From assembly GCA_026708685.1 (NCBI GenBank), contig JAPOUL010000057.1, forward strand, positions 1-64,000: a stretch of DNA of 64,000 nucleotides, given 5' to 3'. The position numbers and the translations under genes were made by a program. The stretch comes from Bacteroidota bacterium (GTDB lineage Bacteria > Bacteroidota > Rhodothermia > Rhodothermales > Bin80). Positions 16,836 through 26,748 of the stretch are shown piece after piece; position 1 is the stretch's first letter; every line of letters starts with the position of its first letter. Below the pieces are notes generated by a model. That model did not search any database. It saw only the letters and a list, made by a program, of their open reading frames with translations, and was not told the DNA's origin.

Positions 16836-17675
16836 TCATTCACCTAAGGCACACCGAACAAAGCCCTCTACATCTGCTCCAGCCTGTTTCAAGACATCCT
16901 TGACCCGTTTGGAAGCATCTTTCACAAAAGGCTGTTCAACAAGAACATTGTCCTTGAAAAAACGCTCAAGTTTGCCTTGTGCAATTCGGTCAAGAATCTT
17001 CTCAGGCTTCCCTTCCAGTCGTGCGGCTTCACGGCCAATCTCCAGTTCTTTCTCCTGGATCTCATCGGAGACATCACGGCGGTGGGCAGCCACTGGATTA
17101 AGGGCAGCAACTTGCATAGCTACATCACGGCCAGTGGACGTAAGATCTCCACTCCCCTTGAGGGCAACCAGAACCCCTAGTCGTGCTCCAGGATGAACAT
17201 AGTCAACCACGATTCCGTTACTTGAAGAGAGAGTGTGAAATCGGCGCACGCCAAGTTTTTCACCAATTTTTCCCGTGAGATCAAGAACCGTTTCCGCAAC
17301 GGTCCGATCATTGACAAGCGGCAGGGCCAGTAGCTGCTCAAGAGTGGATGGCTGAGCTGCAAGGATGAGATCCGCTACCGCTTCAGAAAAGGAAACGAAC
17401 TCCTGATTGCGTGCGACAAAATCAGTCTCGCAATTGACCTCTACAATGATTCCAGTCTTTGCAGAGTCATCCATTCGCGTTAGAACAAGGCCCTGCAGTG
17501 CTTCTCGGTCAGCACGCTTTGCGGCAACCTTCTGCCCTTTCTTGCGCAACAGGTCAATGGCAGTATTGATATCGCCATTGGAATCAAGCAAAGCTTGCTT
17601 GCAGTCCATCATGCCTGCCCCCGTCTGATCCCGGAGTTGTTTTACATCTTTTGCTGAAATGGACACTTGAGTCAT
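16836..17675 (-). CDS. tsf: Elongation factor Ts
   Basis: This 279-aa protein is the guanine-nucleotide exchange factor for EF-Tu. The N-terminal UBA-like signature LRDQTGAGMMDCKQAL is clear, followed by IVEVNCETDFVARN and the core domain with MQVAALNPVA. The start ATG follows a short leader after rpsB (121-nt gap). Confidence 0.97.
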   Translation of the reverse strand: MTQVSISAKDVKQLRDQTGAGMMDCKQALLDSNGDINTAIDLLRKKGQKVAAKRADREALQGLVLTRMDDSAKTGIIVEVNCETDFVARNQEFVSFSEAVADLILAAQPSTLEQLLALPLVNDRTVAETVLDLTGKIGEKLGVRRFHTLSSSNGIVVDYVHPGARLGVLVALKGSGDLTSTGRDVAMQVAALNPVAAHRRDVSDEIQEKELEIGREAARLEGKPEKILDRIAQGKLERFFKDNVLVEQPFVKDASKRVKDVLKQAGADVEGFVRCALGE

Positions 17676-17796
17676 AGAGATATGGTCTTATTGAAGGGTT
17701 GTTAGAATCAAAGTACAAGAAATTCACTGAGATAGACAGCGAAGAATGCGATGACCATCCACAGAGATCAACCAATGAGATAATAGACTGGGGTGG

Positions 17797-18573
17797 TCAC
17801 TTTTTGTTTTCTTTACGCTTCTCCCGTTCGGCCTTTTTATTGGCAGCTTGTACTTCAGCCGCCTTGCGTCCTTCATTGACCGCCTGAGCAATCGTATTGG
17901 TAATGATCTCAATGGATTTAAATGCATCATCATTACAGGGGATCACATAGTTGACCAGATCGGGGTCACAGTTGGAATCAACCATGGCAATGATCGGAAT
18001 TCCAAGTTTCCGAGCCTCATCCACGGCAATCCGTTCACGCCGAATATCAACGATAAAGAGGCAGCCAGGAGTTCGGGGCATTTTTGCAATTCCACCAAGG
18101 TTTCGCTGCAACTTGTCCAACTCTCGGGACTTCATCAGGCGCTCTTTCTTCTTGAGTTGATCAAGCGTGCCGTCTTTACCCAGCTTGGCCAGATCTTCCA
18201 TACGACGAATGCTATTTCGGATGGTCTGAAAATTCGTGAGGGTTCCACCCAGCCAACGCTCCACAACAAAGGGCGATTCACAGGATTCGGCCGCTTGTCG
18301 AACCGTGTCTTTGGCCTGTTTTTTCGTTCCTACAAACAGGACCGTTTTTCCCTGTTTTGCAAAACGTGCGGCGGTAGAGGCAGCATGAGAGAGCATTTTT
18401 TGGGTTTGTAACAGATCAATGATATGAATCCCGTTGCGCTGCATAAAGATGTAATCGCGCATCTTGGGATTCCACCTGCTGGTCAAATGACCAAAATGCG
18501 TCCCAGCCTTGAGAAGATCTTCAACAGAAACCACAGGTTCTGTTGAGTCTGAAGTGTGAAGAGATGTTGACAT
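17797..18573 (-). CDS. rpsB: 30S ribosomal protein S2
   Basis: S2 (258 aa) belongs to the small ribosomal subunit. Motifs include LLKAGTHFGHLTSRWNPKM, IFMQRNGIHIIDL, RWLGGTLTNFQTI and GIPIIAMVDSNCDPDLVNY. A lysine-rich tail (KKAEREKRKENKK) extends the C-terminus. It starts 96 nt after rpsI and heads the rpsB-tsf-pyrH-frr set. Confidence 0.97.
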   Translation of the reverse strand: MSTSLHTSDSTEPVVSVEDLLKAGTHFGHLTSRWNPKMRDYIFMQRNGIHIIDLLQTQKMLSHAASTAARFAKQGKTVLFVGTKKQAKDTVRQAAESCESPFVVERWLGGTLTNFQTIRNSIRRMEDLAKLGKDGTLDQLKKKERLMKSRELDKLQRNLGGIAKMPRTPGCLFIVDIRRERIAVDEARKLGIPIIAMVDSNCDPDLVNYVIPCNDDAFKSIEIITNTIAQAVNEGRKAAEVQAANKKAEREKRKENKK

Positions 18574-18669
18574 GTAATGTGAAGTGGGTTAAGCCGCCGG
18601 GGTAATCGCCTGCAGTGACCAACCAGAAAGGCACCCGGCCACGCATCAAATCCCGTGCGAAATGAGAGG

Positions 18670-19065
18670 TTATCGTTTGGAGAACTGGAAACGTTTGCGT
18701 GCCTTGGGACGACCGTATTTTTTTCGCTCCACCATTCGAGGATCGCGCGTCAAAAATCCAGCATCCCTTAAAGCCTTGCGGTGGTCTTCGTCTGCCTTGA
18801 CCAGTGCACGTGAAGCACCGAGTCGAATCGCTTCAGACTGACCAGTGAGACCACCACCCTTGACATTCACAACTAGGTCAAATTGTCCAACGGTGTCAGT
18901 CACTTCAAAAGGTGACAGTAATGCCTGACGACGAGTTTCAATTTTAAAATAGTCCTCAAGCGGTCGTCGGTTAATCAAAACCTGACCAGTGCCTGGCCGT
19001 AAATAGACACGGGCCGTAGACGTTTTTCTGCGACCCAGTGCAATAAATTCAGTAAGGTTTGCCAT
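18670..19065 (-). CDS. rpsI: 30S ribosomal protein S9
   Basis: The 131-aa S9 protein has the ALGRRKTSTARVYLRPG start, the VKGGGLTGQSEAIRLGASRA core, and the basic C-terminal RPKARKRFQFSKR that reaches the ribosomal P site. It lies 27 nt downstream of rplM, the universal rplM-rpsI pair. Confidence 0.97.
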   Translation of the reverse strand: MANLTEFIALGRRKTSTARVYLRPGTGQVLINRRPLEDYFKIETRRQALLSPFEVTDTVGQFDLVVNVKGGGLTGQSEAIRLGASRALVKADEDHRKALRDAGFLTRDPRMVERKKYGRPKARKRFQFSKR

Positions 19066-19092
19066 GAAGGGCAGTTAGTATGTGTGTACGAT

Positions 19093-19542
19093 TCAGGATG
19101 AAAATGAGAGATCTTCGGGGGCTTGAGCAGTATGCGGATGCTCTGGACCGGCATAGACCTTGAGTTTCGTCAGCATCTGCCGCCCAAGGGGGCCTTTTGG
19201 CAACATCCCTTTTACCGCATGGCGGACCAAGAACTCAGGTTTTTTACTTCGCATTACCCGTGCGGAACGCGTCTTGAGTCCGCCCGGATATCCACTGTAA
19301 CTGTAATACAGCTTGTCATCCTCCTTTGACCCAGTGAAGCGGACCTGATCAGCATTGATGATGATCACATAGTCTCCCGTATCCACATGAGGAGTGTAAG
19401 TAGGCTTGTGTTTACCGCGAAGAATCGTTGCAACACGGGAGGCCAGACGGCCCACCACTGCCTGCTGGGCATCAATCACAAACCACTTGCGTTGCACCTC
19501 TGCAGGTTTAGCACTGCGGGTCTTATAACTTTGGGTGTCCAT
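19093..19542 (-). CDS. rplM: 50S ribosomal protein L13
   Basis: The 149-aa L13 protein has [39 protein letters not shown] and the [16 protein letters not shown] signature. The first 15 residues are slightly longer than usual. It lies 79 nt downstream of dnaN on the same strand. Confidence 0.97.
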   Translation of the reverse strand: MDTQSYKTRSAKPAEVQRKWFVIDAQQAVVGRLASRVATILRGKHKPTYTPHVDTGDYVIIINADQVRFTGSKEDDKLYYSYSGYPGGLKTRSARVMRSKKPEFLVRHAVKGMLPKGPLGRQMLTKLKVYAGPEHPHTAQAPEDLSFSS

Positions 19543-19621
19543 TGCTTTGCAATAGGGAATTTTTCGAAAATAGCACAGTGGTACGCACTACCATATTGCA
19601 AAGTTCACGCATGACAAAAAA

Positions 19622-20749
19622 TCACAGTTTATTGAGCATGATCGGCATGATCAAGAAGGTCAGGTGAATGCTGTCACTCTGAGGAACGGGTTTTAGCAGA
19701 GCCGCACGGTTTGGAATACCCATGGATAGCGTGATTTCATCGGATGGCAAATATCGTAGCAAGTCCAAAAGGTATTGAGCATTGAAACCAATTTGTGTAG
19801 GCTCACCACTGTACACACAGGAGACCGTTTCCGCCCCCTTGGAGGAGCGCTCAATATCGACTGCATTGATGGAGATCACATTGTCCTGACAGTCCAACAC
19901 AATGTGGTTTGAATTTTCAGAAGCAAAAATATTCACCCGCTGAATGCTTTCAAGAAGTTCCTTGCGTGCAACATGAACAATCTTGTCATTCTCGGTAGGA
20001 ATGGCACGTTCATAATTGGGGAAGGAGGCGTTGATGAGTCTGCTGATCACCTGAGTGTATCCAAAATCAAACGAAAGATGGTTTTCGGTAATTTCAATTT
20101 TACATTCATCCAGGCCTTCAATGCGTGCCGCCTGCATAAAGGCCTTTGAGGGGGCCAATGCTCTGACATCAAGATCACCTTCATAATTTTTGAAGATGCA
20201 ACGTGCGAGGCGGTGTCCATCGGTGGAAACAAGCCTTGCAGAGCCCTCTAGAACCTCAAAGAGGATTCCCATCATTCCAGGACGGGAGATATCCTTTGCA
20301 ACAGAAAATCCGATGAGCCCAAATCCGGTTTTCAATTGATTGCGGTCAAACTGAATGGATTGCCCATCGGTGATGGATGGGAATTCAGGGAAGGCATCTC
20401 CTTTAAATGCCATCCAGTCGTACTGTCCTCGATCGTGAGACAGGAGGACACCGAAATTTGGGTTGACCTCAAAGGTAATAGGGATCTCGGGCAGGGATCT
20501 GCATGTTTCAAGAAACTGCTCAGAGGGTACGGCAATCAGGTCAAGTTCGGGATCTGGTTCGCTTAAAAACTGGACAGGGATACGGTGGCGTATCGAAATT
20601 TCCATGTCGGTGGCACGTAGTTCAAGGAAATCTTCCTTGCGTTCCAGAAGGATGGACTTGAGAATTTCTTTATCGGGTTTTGCCGCAACAGCACCACTTA
20701 CGGTATCTAGTGCTCGATAAAGATCCGTATTAACAGTTGTAAATTTCAT
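19622..20749 (-). CDS. dnaN: DNA polymerase III beta subunit (sliding clamp)
   Basis: This 375-aa protein is the ring clamp that holds DNA polymerase III on DNA. Three clamp domains of about 120 residues each are recognisable, with FSVAKDISRPGMMGILFEV and LVSTDGHRLARC in the second. The C-terminal peptide-binding region has LTFLIMPIML in place of the usual MPMR/LV/L ending. It starts 13 nt after dnaA, the standard origin-proximal order. Confidence 0.97.
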   Translation of the reverse strand: MKFTTVNTDLYRALDTVSGAVAAKPDKEILKSILLERKEDFLELRATDMEISIRHRIPVQFLSEPDPELDLIAVPSEQFLETCRSLPEIPITFEVNPNFGVLLSHDRGQYDWMAFKGDAFPEFPSITDGQSIQFDRNQLKTGFGLIGFSVAKDISRPGMMGILFEVLEGSARLVSTDGHRLARCIFKNYEGDLDVRALAPSKAFMQAARIEGLDECKIEITENHLSFDFGYTQVISRLINASFPNYERAIPTENDKIVHVARKELLESIQRVNIFASENSNHIVLDCQDNVISINAVDIERSSKGAETVSCVYSGEPTQIGFNAQYLLDLLRYLPSDEITLSMGIPNRAALLKPVPQSDSIHLTFLIMPIMLNKL

Positions 20750-20762
20750 GGAAAAGGGTTAG

Positions 20763-22196
20763 TTAATCATGAGAGAGATGAACCCGACGACGAATTTCGT
20801 CGACGCGGTTTCGATAATTTGGATCAGTCTCTATGAGGTCGTTCACGCTTTTGACTGCATGTACGACGGTAGAATGATCTCGCCCCCCAAACTGGAGTCC
20901 GATGGCTTTGTGGGTATAATCCAATTCCCGGCAAAAGTACATGGCGATTTGCCGAACTGCGACAACTTCGCGCTTTTTTGTTTTTTGCTGCAGTCGATCT
21001 TGGTCAATGCCAAAAAACTCACAGACTAGCTTCTGAACTCGATCAATGGAAAGGGTCGTAAGGGGGCGCTGGATAAAATCTTTCAACGCATTCTTGGCTA
21101 GTTCTTCGTTGATGTCGTTGTGTGTATAGGTAGCCTGGGCAAGAAGACGAACCAGTGCACCTTCAAGTTCACGAACGTTTTTTGTAATGTGATGTGCGAT
21201 ATAATCAATCACAGCAGGGGGAAGCGACAGCCCATACTCCTCTGATTTTCGGAGAAGGATGGCCGTCCGAGTCTCAAGGTCAGGAGGTTGCAGGTCTGCC
21301 TGCAGTCCCCAACAAAATCTGGAGAGCAGACGTTCTTCAATGCCACTGATTTCTTTGGGAGGTCTGTCTGCACTCAATACAATCTGGTTGCCATGCTGCT
21401 GAAGCTCATTGAAGATGCAGAAAAATTCTTCCTGCGTTTTTTCCTTTCCCCCAAAAAATTGTACATCATCAATGATGAGTAGGTCAATTTTACGATAGAG
21501 GCTTGAAAATTTTGGGACCTGTTTTTCCTGAATGGCCCGAACGAAATCATTGGTGAATCTCTCACTTGAAACGTAGAGTATTTTCTTGGATGGATTCCAC
21601 TGACGGACTTGATTGCCGATCGCCTGCATGAGGTGTGTTTTGCCAAGCCCTACACCCCCGTAGATCAAAAAGGGGTTGTATGCAGTACCTCCAGGTGAAT
21701 CAGCAATGGCTTTTGAAGCACTGTAGGCTAGGTTGTTACAATCACCAACGATAAATTTATCAAAGGTATAACTGTCAACCAGATTGCTCTTGATCTTCTG
21801 GTCGCCCGAACTTTGGGGAGTAGTGGCAACGTGTTTGGAAGGATTGGTTGATGCAGGAACCTGATAGGACCGCTGAGATGTGTGATCGGTTTGAGTCTCA
21901 GCATCGGGAGTGACTACAACTTCATAGAACAGAATGCAACGGTCACCAAGGACACGAGACAGTGTTTTCTGAAGTAAAGAATTGTACTGCCCCTCAAGGT
22001 ACTCATAATGAAATGGGGCAGGCACTCGAATGATAAGCTTGGAACGATCACTCTCAAAGACCAAATCGACTGGGTCAATCTTGCTAAACCAAGTTTGAAA
22101 ACATTGAGGAGTTACGTTGTTCTGAATGATTTTGAGGCATTCACTCCAAGCAGATTCCGCAGTGTGGGGCATTAAGGACAAACTCGTTGAAGGCAA
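20763..22196 (-). CDS. dnaA: Chromosomal replication initiator DnaA
   Basis: The 477-aa initiator has all four domains. Domain I (residues 10-95) contains WFSKIDPVDL. A variable linker follows. The AAA+ domain has NPFLIYGGVGLGKTHLMQA (Walker A), LLIIDDVQFFGGKEKTQEE (Walker B) and LLSRFCWGL. Domain IV has GGRDHSTVVHAVK, the DnaA-box-binding signature. DnaA opens oriC and may repress its own gene. The region upstream carries DnaA boxes, so autoregulation is likely. Confidence 0.98.
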   Translation of the reverse strand: MPSTSLSLMPHTAESAWSECLKIIQNNVTPQCFQTWFSKIDPVDLVFESDRSKLIIRVPAPFHYEYLEGQYNSLLQKTLSRVLGDRCILFYEVVVTPDAETQTDHTSQRSYQVPASTNPSKHVATTPQSSGDQKIKSNLVDSYTFDKFIVGDCNNLAYSASKAIADSPGGTAYNPFLIYGGVGLGKTHLMQAIGNQVRQWNPSKKILYVSSERFTNDFVRAIQEKQVPKFSSLYRKIDLLIIDDVQFFGGKEKTQEEFFCIFNELQQHGNQIVLSADRPPKEISGIEERLLSRFCWGLQADLQPPDLETRTAILLRKSEEYGLSLPPAVIDYIAHHITKNVRELEGALVRLLAQATYTHNDINEELAKNALKDFIQRPLTTLSIDRVQKLVCEFFGIDQDRLQQKTKKREVVAVRQIAMYFCRELDYTHKAIGLQFGGRDHSTVVHAVKSVNDLIETDPNYRNRVDEIRRRVHLSHD

Positions 22197-22510
22197 GACA
22201 CAGAAGAACCGTTAATCGGGAAAACAAAGTGATGATAAGATACGCATTAAAATCGTACGAGATAAACAATGTTGCATGAGTTATCCACAACTTGTTCACA
22301 AAAAACTACCGAAACAAAGAATTGGCAATTCATCCAAAAGAAAGAAATATTCGTACAAAGACAATGTTTTAGGGATAAAAATGACAGAAAAAGCACAAAA
22401 TTCGCCTATTTTCTGCTTACAATCTAAATTACGACATACAATGTAAAATCTTTCCCAAAATCATCAAAAGAAATCCACAACTTATCCACACTGAAAAAGA
22501 TTATGTGAAT
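22197..22510. other. Probable oriC
   Basis: The DNA upstream of dnaA is AT-rich and carries exact DnaA boxes TTATCCACA at 22281-22289 and 22482-22490, plus near matches TTGTTCACA (22292-22300) and AAATCCACA (22471-22479). About 170 nt of A/T-rich DNA between the box groups could be the unwinding element. Gene direction switches here from minus (dnaA side) to plus (DUF177 side), as expected for divergent forks. The call rests on these features; no skew was computed. Confidence 0.75.
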
Positions 22511-22904
22511 TGAGTGGTTCCATCATACAAAGTACCAGTGATTTTGCAAGAGAGAACTTTGAGAAAAAGAACATCATTCTCAGTAGAAATGACACTAATC
22601 TGCACCTGCATTTGACGACGTGTCGTCATTTTGAACGGCATCATGACCATTACCGTTTACTTCCTAATCAAATGCCCCCACTGAAAACCCTCATTGGATA
22701 CGATTCCACTCGCAAACCAAATATATCTTGAAGTTCTCAATGGACCAGTTTAGCTGTCATGTACGGATGACGAATCATGGTTCCAGTTCATCGTTTCATT
22801 TGATTAGGTTTGCACTTGATGCACCTAATCACGAAGAGTCAGATGAAGACCTCTGAGAAACTATCCTGTCTTTACAGTGTACACCCGACAGAACCCATGG
22901 TGCA
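22511..22904. other. Intergenic region between oriC and the DUF177 gene
   Basis: I see no credible gene here. It includes a 7-bp perfect inverted repeat, listed separately, and probably the promoter of the DUF177-rpmF-fab set. Confidence 0.4.
22613..22628. repeat. Near-palindrome, possible operator
   Basis: TGACGAC and GTCGTCA form perfect 7-bp arms around a 2-bp centre. The site lies about 280 nt upstream of the DUF177 start, in the non-coding space between oriC and the rpmF-fatty acid gene set. It has the size of a dimeric repressor operator, but I do not recognise the factor. Confidence 0.35.
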
Positions 22905-23381
22905 ATGGTACGAATCGATATATCTGCAACAGCAGAGTTCACGTTCAATATCTCTGCTTCGGATTTGGATTTGGACGGAGATCTTTTTTCTGACATTCAC
23001 CTTGAAGCCTCTGTCAAACATCTCAAGAATGGAATTCAGGTTGTACTGGACATTGTAGCCAATGCCGTACTTGAATGTGATCGTACCCTTGAAAAATTTG
23101 TGGCACCTCTATCCAATTCATACGAACTATTGCTACTGAGCACCATGCCTCAGATTGATGATGAGGATTTGATTGAGTACATTCAACTTGATCCACAACA
23201 ACGGGTCTTTGACGCAAAAGATGTCATCAGGGATATACTTTTGCTGGCAGTTCCACCTCGGAAAGTCGCGCCAGATGCAGAGGATGCAAGCATTCAAATG
23301 ATCTATGGTGCACCGTCCATGGAGGTTGACCATCGCTGGTCTCCATTACTTGCTGTCCGGGATGAACTGAACCAACAGTAG
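22905..23381 (+). CDS. YceD/DUF177 family protein
   Basis: This 158-aa acidic protein lies directly upstream of rpmF, the hallmark position of YceD/DUF177, a family linked to 23S rRNA maturation. Segments such as VLECDRTLEKFVAPL and DAKDVIRDILLLAVPP fit the family. The C-terminal cysteine motifs of proteobacterial members are absent, as is common in Bacteroidota. The start is uncertain, since there is no strong ribosome binding site. Confidence 0.8.
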   Translation: MVRIDISATAEFTFNISASDLDLDGDLFSDIHLEASVKHLKNGIQVVLDIVANAVLECDRTLEKFVAPLSNSYELLLLSTMPQIDDEDLIEYIQLDPQQRVFDAKDVIRDILLLAVPPRKVAPDAEDASIQMIYGAPSMEVDHRWSPLLAVRDELNQQ

Positions 23382-23521
23382 TCCAAGCTATGAAACATCA
23401 CGTTTACGGAACACTTCAATGACCTATGGGTAAACCGTCCGTTCTGTTGATAATACTCCCCCTCAAGGTGGAATGCGTCTCAGCAGTTGATCTTATTGTA
23501 CAACAACCTTAATCTTTGATT

Positions 23522-23719
23522 ATGGCGAATCCAAGAAGAAAACATTCAAAGTCCCGTACGCGAAAGCGCCGGAGCGTTTATTACGGAAGTCTTAGCAAAC
23601 CAACCATGTCAATTGGCGAATGTGGGCTGGAAGACTGTGCCAAGTTACGCCATCGGATTTGCCCGCTGTGTGGCAAATACCGTGGGCGGCAGATTGTAGC
23701 GGCAGCTGAGGACGTGTAG
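23522..23719 (+). CDS. rpmF: 50S ribosomal protein L32
   Basis: This 65-aa protein begins MANPRRKHSKSRTRKRRS and has a zinc-binding pattern in the second half (CGLEDCAKLRHRICPLCGKY). I chose the ATG at 23522 rather than 23516 because L32 normally starts MANPRR or MAVPK. It sits between DUF177 and plsX, a conserved order in bacteria. Confidence 0.97.
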   Translation: MANPRRKHSKSRTRKRRSVYYGSLSKPTMSIGECGLEDCAKLRHRICPLCGKYRGRQIVAAAEDV

Positions 23720-23751
23720 TCCGATGGATCTGCCCCAAACATAGAGGGGAT

Positions 23752-24753
23752 ATGGCCATTCGTGTAGCCGTAGACGCAATGGGTGGAGACCATGCCCCCA
23801 ATGTGATCATTGAAGGGGCTGTCCGTGCGATCAAGTCTTCTGGGGGCAGAATACAAGTTCAGCTCTGTGGTTCAGAAAAGGTCATCAAGCCTATGCTTGA
23901 ATCCCATGGATCACCTGCCGAAATTGAGGTTTTTGATGCTCCGCAGGTCATTGGCATGGGAGATTCTCCAGTTGCTGCGGTTCGCTCCAAGCGGAACTCC
24001 TCTATCCATGTTGGGCTCAACAATCATAAAGAAAGCCTCGCAGATGCCTTTATCAGTGCTGGAAATACCGGTGCTGTTGGGGCAGCCTCTCTGTTTGTCC
24101 TGGGACGCTTGCCAGGTGTCTTTCGTCCCTCAATTCCGACCCCCTTCCCTACGACTGATGGGGTCTGCACCATTCTGGATGTTGGATCCAATATGGACAG
24201 TCGGCCTGAACATCTTTTGCAATTCGCAAAAATGGGGTCTGTATATGCCCGCACCATGCTGGATATTGCTCACCCGCGAATTGGACTTCTCAGTGTCGGG
24301 GAAGAGCCTGCCAAGGGCAATGAACTGGTTCGATCAGCTCATGAACTCTTGGTCAATGCACTGGAACTGAATTTTATCGGAAACATTGAGGGTCGTGATA
24401 TTCTTCATCAAGCAGCTGATGTCGTCGTGTGCGATGGCTTTGTTGGGAATGTCATCCTAAAACTTGCAGAAAGTTTGATGACTGCACTGCCAGTCATGAT
24501 TGAGCGTGAATTAGTTGAGATCAAGGCCAAATCATCTTCTGCGAATCTCATCAAAAAAATGCTTACTGGCCTTGCACGACGGTTTGACCCTGAACACTAT
24601 GGGGGAGGCAGTCCACTTTTGGGGGTTGAGGGTGAGGTGTTGATCATGCATGGCTCTACCACTGCAGGTGCAGTGGAACAGTGCATCAAATTGGCTACTC
24701 GTGCTGCCAAGATGAACTTAACCAGTGAGATCCAGCGTGCACTATCTCCTTAA
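23752..24753 (+). CDS. plsX: Phosphate acyltransferase PlsX
   Basis: This 333-aa enzyme makes acyl-phosphate from acyl-ACP, the first step of phospholipid synthesis in the PlsX/PlsY route. Motifs include VAVDAMGGDHAPNVI, FISAGNTGAVGAASL and VVVCDGFVGNVILK. It is the first enzyme gene of a plsX-fabH-fabD-fabG cluster, 15 nt upstream of fabH. Confidence 0.97.
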   Translation: MAIRVAVDAMGGDHAPNVIIEGAVRAIKSSGGRIQVQLCGSEKVIKPMLESHGSPAEIEVFDAPQVIGMGDSPVAAVRSKRNSSIHVGLNNHKESLADAFISAGNTGAVGAASLFVLGRLPGVFRPSIPTPFPTTDGVCTILDVGSNMDSRPEHLLQFAKMGSVYARTMLDIAHPRIGLLSVGEEPAKGNELVRSAHELLVNALELNFIGNIEGRDILHQAADVVVCDGFVGNVILKLAESLMTALPVMIERELVEIKAKSSSANLIKKMLTGLARRFDPEHYGGGSPLLGVEGEVLIMHGSTTAGAVEQCIKLATRAAKMNLTSEIQRALSP

Positions 24754-24768
24754 AGTTCAGGTCTAATC

Positions 24769-25782
24769 ATGCGACGATCCACGCGAGCAGCGGTTACCGC
24801 CGTTGGCCATTTCTTGCCCGAAACGCGTCTCACCAATCAAGACCTGACCCAGATGGTTGACACCACGGATGAGTGGATTAAATCAAGAACGGGCATTGAG
24901 GAGAGGCGCATCCTCAAAGGTGAGTCTATGGGTGTTTCTTACATGGCCTCCCGTGCAGCTCAGGAAATCTTAAAAAAACGCGGAATGACCGCTGACGAGA
25001 TTGATGTCATCATTGTGGCAACCGTGACCGCCGACATGTCTTTTCCTGCAACAGCATGTCTGGTCCAAGCCGAGATTGGCGCGACCAATGCGTGGGGGTT
25101 TGATTTATCCGCAGCATGTAGCGGATTCCTGTTTGCCCTCAATACGGGTGCTGGTTTCATTGAAAGTGGACGTGCAGAAAAAGTGCTCGTCATTGGCTCG
25201 GACAAGATGAGTAGTATCACTGACTACACCGACCGCAAAACATGTGTCCTGTTTGGTGATGCTGCGGCTGCCGTATTACTGGAGCCTGATTCCCAAGGAT
25301 ATGGATTGATGGATTCAGTCCTTCGAGTAGATGGTAAGGGATGGGAAGCTTTGTGTATGTTGGGTGGAGGCAGCTTGCATCCCCCCACGCATGAGACCGT
25401 GGATCAAAAAATGCACTATATCCATCAGGATGGAAAAACTGTTTTTCGGATTGCGGTGAAAGGGATGGCAGATGTAGCCGTGGAACTCATGGAGCGCAAC
25501 GATCTCACGGGCGATGATATACGATACCTTGTTCCCCATCAGGCAAACCAGCGTATCATAGATGCTGTTGCCCGAAGAATGGATCTTGATCCTCAACGGG
25601 TTATGCTGAATATATCCCGATACGGGAACACGACCGCCGCTACGATCCCGTTATGTCTTCACGATTGGGAGGAGCAGCTCAAGCGGGGTGATAACCTTGT
25701 GATCGCTGCCTTTGGAGGTGGATATACATGGGGAGCGACTTATTTGCGCTGGGGCTATGATTACGCTGTCTCGCCCTCTTAG
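24769..25782 (+). CDS. fabH: 3-oxoacyl-ACP synthase III
   Basis: FabH (337 aa) condenses acetyl-CoA with malonyl-ACP to start fatty acid synthesis. The catalytic triad is visible: Cys in [14 protein letters not shown], His in [11 protein letters not shown] and Asn in [15 protein letters not shown]. The C-terminal [15 protein letters not shown] is typical. It lies between plsX and fabD with gaps of 15 nt or less. Confidence 0.97.
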   Translation: MRRSTRAAVTAVGHFLPETRLTNQDLTQMVDTTDEWIKSRTGIEERRILKGESMGVSYMASRAAQEILKKRGMTADEIDVIIVATVTADMSFPATACLVQAEIGATNAWGFDLSAACSGFLFALNTGAGFIESGRAEKVLVIGSDKMSSITDYTDRKTCVLFGDAAAAVLLEPDSQGYGLMDSVLRVDGKGWEALCMLGGGSLHPPTHETVDQKMHYIHQDGKTVFRIAVKGMADVAVELMERNDLTGDDIRYLVPHQANQRIIDAVARRMDLDPQRVMLNISRYGNTTAATIPLCLHDWEEQLKRGDNLVIAAFGGGYTWGATYLRWGYDYAVSPS

Positions 25783-25788
25783 AAATCC

Positions 25789-26739
25789 ATGAACCTCATG
25801 GCTGAACAACAACTTGCACTTTTATTTCCTGGACAGGGATCTCAGGTCTCTGGAATGGGCAAGGATTTGTTTGACAGCATTCCCAGATCACGGGAGATCT
25901 TTGAGGTGGCTGACGAGATTCTTGGATTTCCTTTGACGCAGCTATGTTTTACGACGATGGAGGAGGATCCACGGGCACTGAAGAAGTTGACCAATACTGC
26001 GGTCTGCCAGCCTGCTATTTTCACCCACTCTATTGCTGTGCTTGCGGCTCTGGATCTTGCACCAGATCTGGTTGCGGGTCACAGTGTAGGCGAATACACA
26101 GCACTGCATGCCTGCGGTGCACTTTCTTTTGAGGATGGATTGCGCTTGGTGCGTTTTCGAGGGGAATTGATGGCTATGGCTGGCACGGGACGCCCGGCGG
26201 GCATGACGGCGGTGCTTGGACTGGCGGGCGAACTAGTTGACCGAGTGTGTAAAGAGGTGAGTACATCTGAGAGTACGGTTGTATGTGCCAACTACAATGC
26301 ACCACAGCAGACGGTGATCTCTGGAGATGCCCATACGCTCCAGTCCATTGAGGAACGCCTCAAACAGGTTGGAGCTCGAAAACTGGTTCCCTTGCCTGTA
26401 AGTGGTGCCTTTCATTCTCCTCTTGTCTCTGAGGCACGTGAAGCGTTAGCAGAGGAACTGGCAAGCGTAATCATCAAGCCACCGATTTGTCCGATTTATT
26501 TGAATGTTACGGCCCAACCCGCGTTGGACCCAGAAAACATTCGCACTCGAATGCTGGAGCAGCTCACAAGCCCTGTTCGCTGGGTTCAGTCCCTTCAAAA
26601 TATGCCTGAACACCTTACCATTATAGAAGCTGGTCCGGGTCGGGTGCTCAACGGCTTGGTGCGCCAAACGCTTGGGCGTGCAACCGATGTACGCTCTATT
26701 TCATCAGCCACCGATGTGTCTGAGTTTCTACAAGATTGA
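25789..26739 (+). CDS. fabD: Malonyl CoA-acyl carrier protein transacylase
   Basis: FabD (316 aa) loads malonate from CoA onto ACP. It has the FPGQGSQVSGMGKDL start, the serine nucleophile in VAGHSVGEYTALHA, and the catalytic His in SGAFHSPLVSEA. Two starts are possible, at 25789 and 25798 (MAEQQLALLFPG); the second fits the family better but neither has a strong ribosome binding site. Confidence 0.96.
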   Translation: MNLMAEQQLALLFPGQGSQVSGMGKDLFDSIPRSREIFEVADEILGFPLTQLCFTTMEEDPRALKKLTNTAVCQPAIFTHSIAVLAALDLAPDLVAGHSVGEYTALHACGALSFEDGLRLVRFRGELMAMAGTGRPAGMTAVLGLAGELVDRVCKEVSTSESTVVCANYNAPQQTVISGDAHTLQSIEERLKQVGARKLVPLPVSGAFHSPLVSEAREALAEELASVIIKPPICPIYLNVTAQPALDPENIRTRMLEQLTSPVRWVQSLQNMPEHLTIIEAGPGRVLNGLVRQTLGRATDVRSISSATDVSEFLQD

Positions 26740-26748
26740 AAACGAAAC

